The position numbers were made by a program, and so were the translations under genes. Below are positions 43,534-47,899 of a DNA stretch of 47,899 nucleotides, piece after piece; the first letter of the stretch is position 1, and every line of letters begins with the position of its first letter. The notes beneath the pieces were generated by a model, which was given only the letters and a program-made list of their open reading frames with translations, searched no databases and was not told the origin of the DNA. This stretch comes from an uncultured Alphaproteobacteria bacterium (GTDB taxonomy: Bacteria > Pseudomonadota > Alphaproteobacteria > UBA8366 > GCA-2717185): contig CALSRA010000008.1 in assembly GCA_943788635.1 (NCBI GenBank), positions 1 to 47,899 on the forward strand, given 5' to 3'.

Positions 43534-44586
43534 CTAGTTCGGCAGGATCACTCCCTTACCGTCGCTCTGCTTGTCGAACAGCTTGTAGGCTTCATCGGCT
43601 TGGTCAAGCGTCCACCGATGGGTGAATAGTTTCGCCACATCGATATTGCGGTCTGCAACGAATTCTGCGCATTCGGCCTGAATGTTTTTGGAAAAAGTCC
43701 AGGAAGCCATCAGGGTTATCTGGCGCCGCAGCATATCGGGGCTGACTTCAAGGGTTACCTCACCGCCTTCGCCAACATAGCAGGCCGTCCCCCAGGACCG
43801 TGTCGCCTGTACCGCCGCTCTGCGCGCCTGTGGCGCCGAGGAACAATCCATTGTCTTATGAGCCCCTTCGCCGTGGGTCAGCTCGCGTATGGCCTCTACA
43901 GGGTCATTGGTCCCTGGATTAATGACTTCATCTGCGCCGAATTCACGGGCGAGCGCACATCGCTCTGGCGAAACATCCAGCGCGATGACCCGGGCACCCA
44001 TGGCTTTTGCCAATTGGGTCGCCGAAAGTCCCACCGGACCTTGTCCGAAAATCGCGATTGTTTCCTCGCCGTGCAGAGAAAGACGCTTCAGCGCGCCGTA
44101 GGCAGTTCCCGTGCCGCATGAAATGGCGGCACCTACCTCGAAAGACAACGCGTCGGGCAACGGCACAAGGGTGGATACGGGCACTTTCATGTAGTTGGCA
44201 TGGCCGCCATTACCGCCGGATCCGAAAACAATGGCGCCATCCAGGCACATCTGTTGCCATCCGGCACTGCAATGCTTGCACGTGCCGCAGCCTTCGTAAT
44301 GATGATCCATCACGCGCTGTCCGATAAATGCTTCATTCGCCGCAACGGCAGAACCAATGGCGACAACAACGCCGCAAGGTTCGTGACCGGAAATCACAGG
44401 CACGTCGCTGCGTTTGATGCCGCCGCTAACCGCTCCCGAGGTCCAGGTATTGCGATAGAGCTTGAGGTCGCTGCCACACATACCTGACGCCTTGATTTCC
44501 AGGACGACTTCTCGCGGCCCCGGTTCCGGGTCTGGAAAGTTACGTACTTCAACTTGCCGGTCCCCTAGAAATACTACTCCCCGCAT
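43534..44586 (-). CDS. Zinc-dependent alcohol dehydrogenase (MDR superfamily)
   Basis: A 350-residue medium-chain dehydrogenase. The catalytic zinc site is C37 in SGMCGSDLK plus H68-E69 in SGHEPCG. The structural zinc loop is YEGCGTCKHCSAGWQQMC. The NAD(P) motif is IFGQGPVGLSATQLAKAMGA, followed by an Asp (ALDVS) that points to NAD(H). It resembles threonine/polyol dehydrogenase-like members; the substrate is unknown. Start ATG 44586 follows ggggaga. It is convergent with the CYTH remnant. Confidence 0.9.
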   Translation of the reverse strand: MRGVVFLGDRQVEVRNFPDPEPGPREVVLEIKASGMCGSDLKLYRNTWTSGAVSGGIKRSDVPVISGHEPCGVVVAIGSAVAANEAFIGQRVMDHHYEGCGTCKHCSAGWQQMCLDGAIVFGSGGNGGHANYMKVPVSTLVPLPDALSFEVGAAISCGTGTAYGALKRLSLHGEETIAIFGQGPVGLSATQLAKAMGARVIALDVSPERCALAREFGADEVINPGTNDPVEAIRELTHGEGAHKTMDCSSAPQARRAAVQATRSWGTACYVGEGGEVTLEVSPDMLRRQITLMASWTFSKNIQAECAEFVADRNIDVAKLFTHRWTLDQADEAYKLFDKQSDGKGVILPN

Positions 44587-44711
44587 TGCGCGTCTCCCCG
44601 TGTATGATTTTTAATTCCGTATTACGAATGGCGTTTGGCCACTATTCAACAGTTTCAGACGTTATTCCAGTCGTCTGAAAAAGCCGATACTTGTTCGGGG
44701 TTCCAACGGCA

Positions 44712-44751
44712 AGACAACAAAAAAGGCCGCGCCAAAATTGGCACGGCCTTT
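44712..44751 (-). terminator. Rho-independent terminator of groESL
   Basis: Stem aaaggccgcgcc (44722-44733) with ggcacggccttt (44740-44751), one mismatch, loop of six. On the minus strand it is followed by ttttttgtt. It lies 25 bases after the groL stop. Confidence 0.85.
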
Positions 44752-44775
44752 CCTGAACGAAAGGATGTTTGGGTA

Positions 44776-46428
<1,653 letters not shown>

Positions 46429-46467
46429 TTAACGTGTCCCTTTCATTTGATGACGGTCGCGCTGAAT

Positions 46468-46755
46468 TTAGTTCAGTACGCCCATGACATCGGATTCTTT
46501 CATAATCAACAGGTCTTCACCGTCCATTTTGACTTCGGTGCCGGACCACTTGCCGAACAGGATGATGTCGCCCGCCTTTACATCAAGCGGTACGATTTTC
46601 CCATTGTCATCGCGGGCGCCGGAGCCAACAGCGACGACGCTTCCCTGCATCGGTTTTTCCTTGGCGGTATCGGGGATGATAATCCCGCCCGCTGATTTCT
46701 CTTCTTCATTCACACGCCGTACCAATATACGGTCATGCAATGGTCTGAATTTCAT
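46468..46755 (-). CDS. groES: Co-chaperonin GroES
   Basis: A 95-residue GroES. It has the opening [15 protein letters not shown], the mobile loop [17 protein letters not shown] that docks on GroEL, and the C-terminal [16 protein letters not shown]. It caps the GroEL ring in the cytoplasm. It is first in the groES-groL operon, behind a CIRCE element, with ggaggggttcc as ribosome site upstream of ATG 46755. Confidence 0.97.
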   Translation of the reverse strand: MKFRPLHDRILVRRVNEEEKSAGGIIIPDTAKEKPMQGSVVAVGSGARDDNGKIVPLDVKAGDIILFGKWSGTEVKMDGEDLLIMKESDVMGVLN

Positions 46756-46798
46756 GTCGGAACCCCTCCGGTGCTAAGAAAAAGAACGTAATGTACTT

Positions 46799-46825
46799 TT
46801 GGCACTCTGTAATCATGAGTGCCAG
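46799..46825 (-). promoter_or_regulatory. CIRCE element (HrcA operator) upstream of groES
   Basis: ttggcactc (46799-46807), a 9-base spacer, and gagtgccag (46817-46825) match the consensus TTAGCACTC-N9-GAGTGCTAA with the invariant 9-base spacing. HrcA binding here represses groESL without heat stress. Confidence 0.88.
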
Positions 46826-46829
46826 CCGG

Positions 46830-46858
46830 ATTTAGTACGAAAAAATTCGACAGTTCAA
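46830..46858 (-). promoter_or_regulatory. Probable groESL promoter
   Basis: On the minus strand, TTGAAC (46853-46858) and CTAAAT (46830-46835) are 17 bases apart, just upstream of CIRCE, so that CIRCE overlaps the expected transcript start. Confidence 0.5.
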
Positions 46859-46960
46859 GGGTGGGAAACGAAGAAAATGAAAACCACAACGTATTTTTGT
46901 ATTCCTTTTGCCGAGCCGATTGCGACGTCCTGACGTTGCAATGACGCAGCAGGAACGCAC

Positions 46961-47858
46961 ATGACCCAAAGAGGGGCGCAATCTCCGCTGCGGGGCATCA
47001 CATACATTGTCCTGGCGTTGTTTCTCCTGACATTGGCGGATGCGGCGACAAAGTGGCTTGGCGGATCATTGCCTATCTGGCAGATCATCTGCCTTCGCGC
47101 CTTGTTTATTTTGATACCGGTCGCGATCCTGACATTTAGAACCGGCGGTCTCCCGACACTCCGGGTGCATGACTATCGCGGCATGGCAATCCGGGTTTTC
47201 TATTACATCGGGTCGACGACGCTGATTGCGACATCGATGATCCTGCTGCCGCTTGCGGATGCGGCAACCCTGCTGTTTGCCGGCCCCCCTCTTCGTTACG
47301 GCATTGGCGCCATCAATGCTGGGCGAGCAGATCGGCTGGCGACGATGGGCGGCGGTCCTGTTTGGGTTCGTCGGTGTCATTATCATGTTGCGACCGACCG
47401 CAGATGCTCTTCAGCCTTTGGCTTTGGTACCCGTGGTCGCGGCCCTGTTCTCGTCACTTCGTGACATCGTCACCCGGCGCATCAGTGCAACGGAAAGCAC
47501 CAATGCCATCATGGTCTGGTCAACGCTGGGTCTCATCCTGGCGGGATTGCTGACTATACCGCTTGGCTGGGTCGCCATTACCTGGTCTGATTTCGCTTTG
47601 CTGGCATTGGCGGGGACGCTTGGCGGCGTGGCGCATATCTTGATGGTGGAAGCCTTCCGGGTCGCCGAAGCCGCGGTTGTGTCTCCGTTCAAATACTCGG
47701 CGATTATCTGGGCAGTGACTCTGGGCTATGTGATCTGGGGCGATGTGCCGGATCTGTTTATCATCGTTGGCGGCGCCTTCGTTATTGGCAGCGGGTTATA
47801 CATTCTGCACCGGGAAAACCCGCGGCAAACGGTCATGACCTCACCGCGACGCGATTGA
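46961..47858 (+). CDS. EamA/DMT family transporter (one frameshift)
   Basis: A drug/metabolite-transporter superfamily protein of about 298 residues with ten predicted membrane helices in two EamA repeats. The first repeat includes IVLALFLLTLADAATKWLGG and LADAATLLFAGP. The second includes MLGEQIGWRRWAAVLFGFVG and VSPFKYSAIIWAVTLGYVIW. The frame breaks at a run of six C near 47287; removing one C joins FAGP to LFVTALAPS. Members export or import small metabolites in the inner membrane. The start ATG 46961 has a weak ribosome site. It is divergent from groES. Confidence 0.85.
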
Positions 47859-47899
47859 CAAAGTCTTCGTTGATGGTGACGCCGAGTCCCGGGCGTTCC
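47833..47899 (-). CDS. C-terminal end of a probable enolase-superfamily (mandelate racemase-like) protein, partial
   Basis: The last 21 codons, RPGLGVTINEDFVNRVAV then a stop at 47833-47835, resemble the C-terminus of mandelate racemase/galactonate dehydratase-type enzymes. The gene runs off the right edge and overlaps the EamA gene end by 26 bases. The assignment rests on a very short segment. Confidence 0.4.
   Translation of the reverse strand, partial: ERPGLGVTINEDFVNRVAVRS

Overview
The window looks like a chromosomal segment of an uncultured alphaproteobacterium of Rhodospirillales type. The evidence is the sdhE-mfd operon divergent from recG and followed by a DUF502 gene, a CIRCE-controlled groESL operon, a tripartite tricarboxylate transporter (TTT) operon, many CoA-linked catabolic enzymes, high GC with AT-rich promoters, and ATGA-type gene overlaps. 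Many genes carry single-base frameshifts, mostly in short homopolymers, so the sequence appears to contain assembly or read indels. These genes are annotated across the shifts and flagged.

Left part (1-12500): a partial secreted protein runs off the left edge. It is followed by a glutaredoxin-DinB fusion whose first CxxC cysteine codon is an in-frame TGA, with a perfect stem-loop just downstream (a candidate selenoprotein). Then come a small membrane protein, a gamma-glutamyltransferase, an ABM monooxygenase, a cold-shock protein, a crotonase/CoA-transferase pair divergent from an amidase, several small proteins and a D-2-hydroxyacid dehydrogenase.

Middle part (12500-28730): a second D-2-hydroxyacid dehydrogenase leads into a TctC-TctB-TctA importer and a GST-like protein, plausibly an uptake and oxidation module for organic acids. 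Next are a PEP-CTERM protein, a luciferase-like monooxygenase remnant, an orphan terminase small subunit with its own promoter, a divergent CDP-alcohol phosphotransferase / cytidylyltransferase pair (phospholipid head-group chemistry), a third D-2-hydroxyacid dehydrogenase, a GT39-like membrane protein and a D-threonine aldolase-like enzyme. An acyl-CoA ligase-SDR-acyl-CoA dehydrogenase operon closes this part.

Right part (28730-47899): a degenerate PleD-like regulator is followed by the core sdhE-mfd / recG / DUF502 block and a type III polyketide synthase with an isoprenylcysteine-methyltransferase-like partner (alkylpyrone or alkylresorcinol lipids). A broken Crp/Fnr regulator, a secreted hypothetical protein and tRNA-Lys(TTT) come next. 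A 2,449-bp IS66 element sits inside a CYTH triphosphatase gene with an exact 8-bp target duplication. A zinc alcohol dehydrogenase, groL-groES under CIRCE control (groL heavily frameshifted in its middle), an EamA transporter and the C-terminal tip of a probable enolase-superfamily enzyme finish the window.
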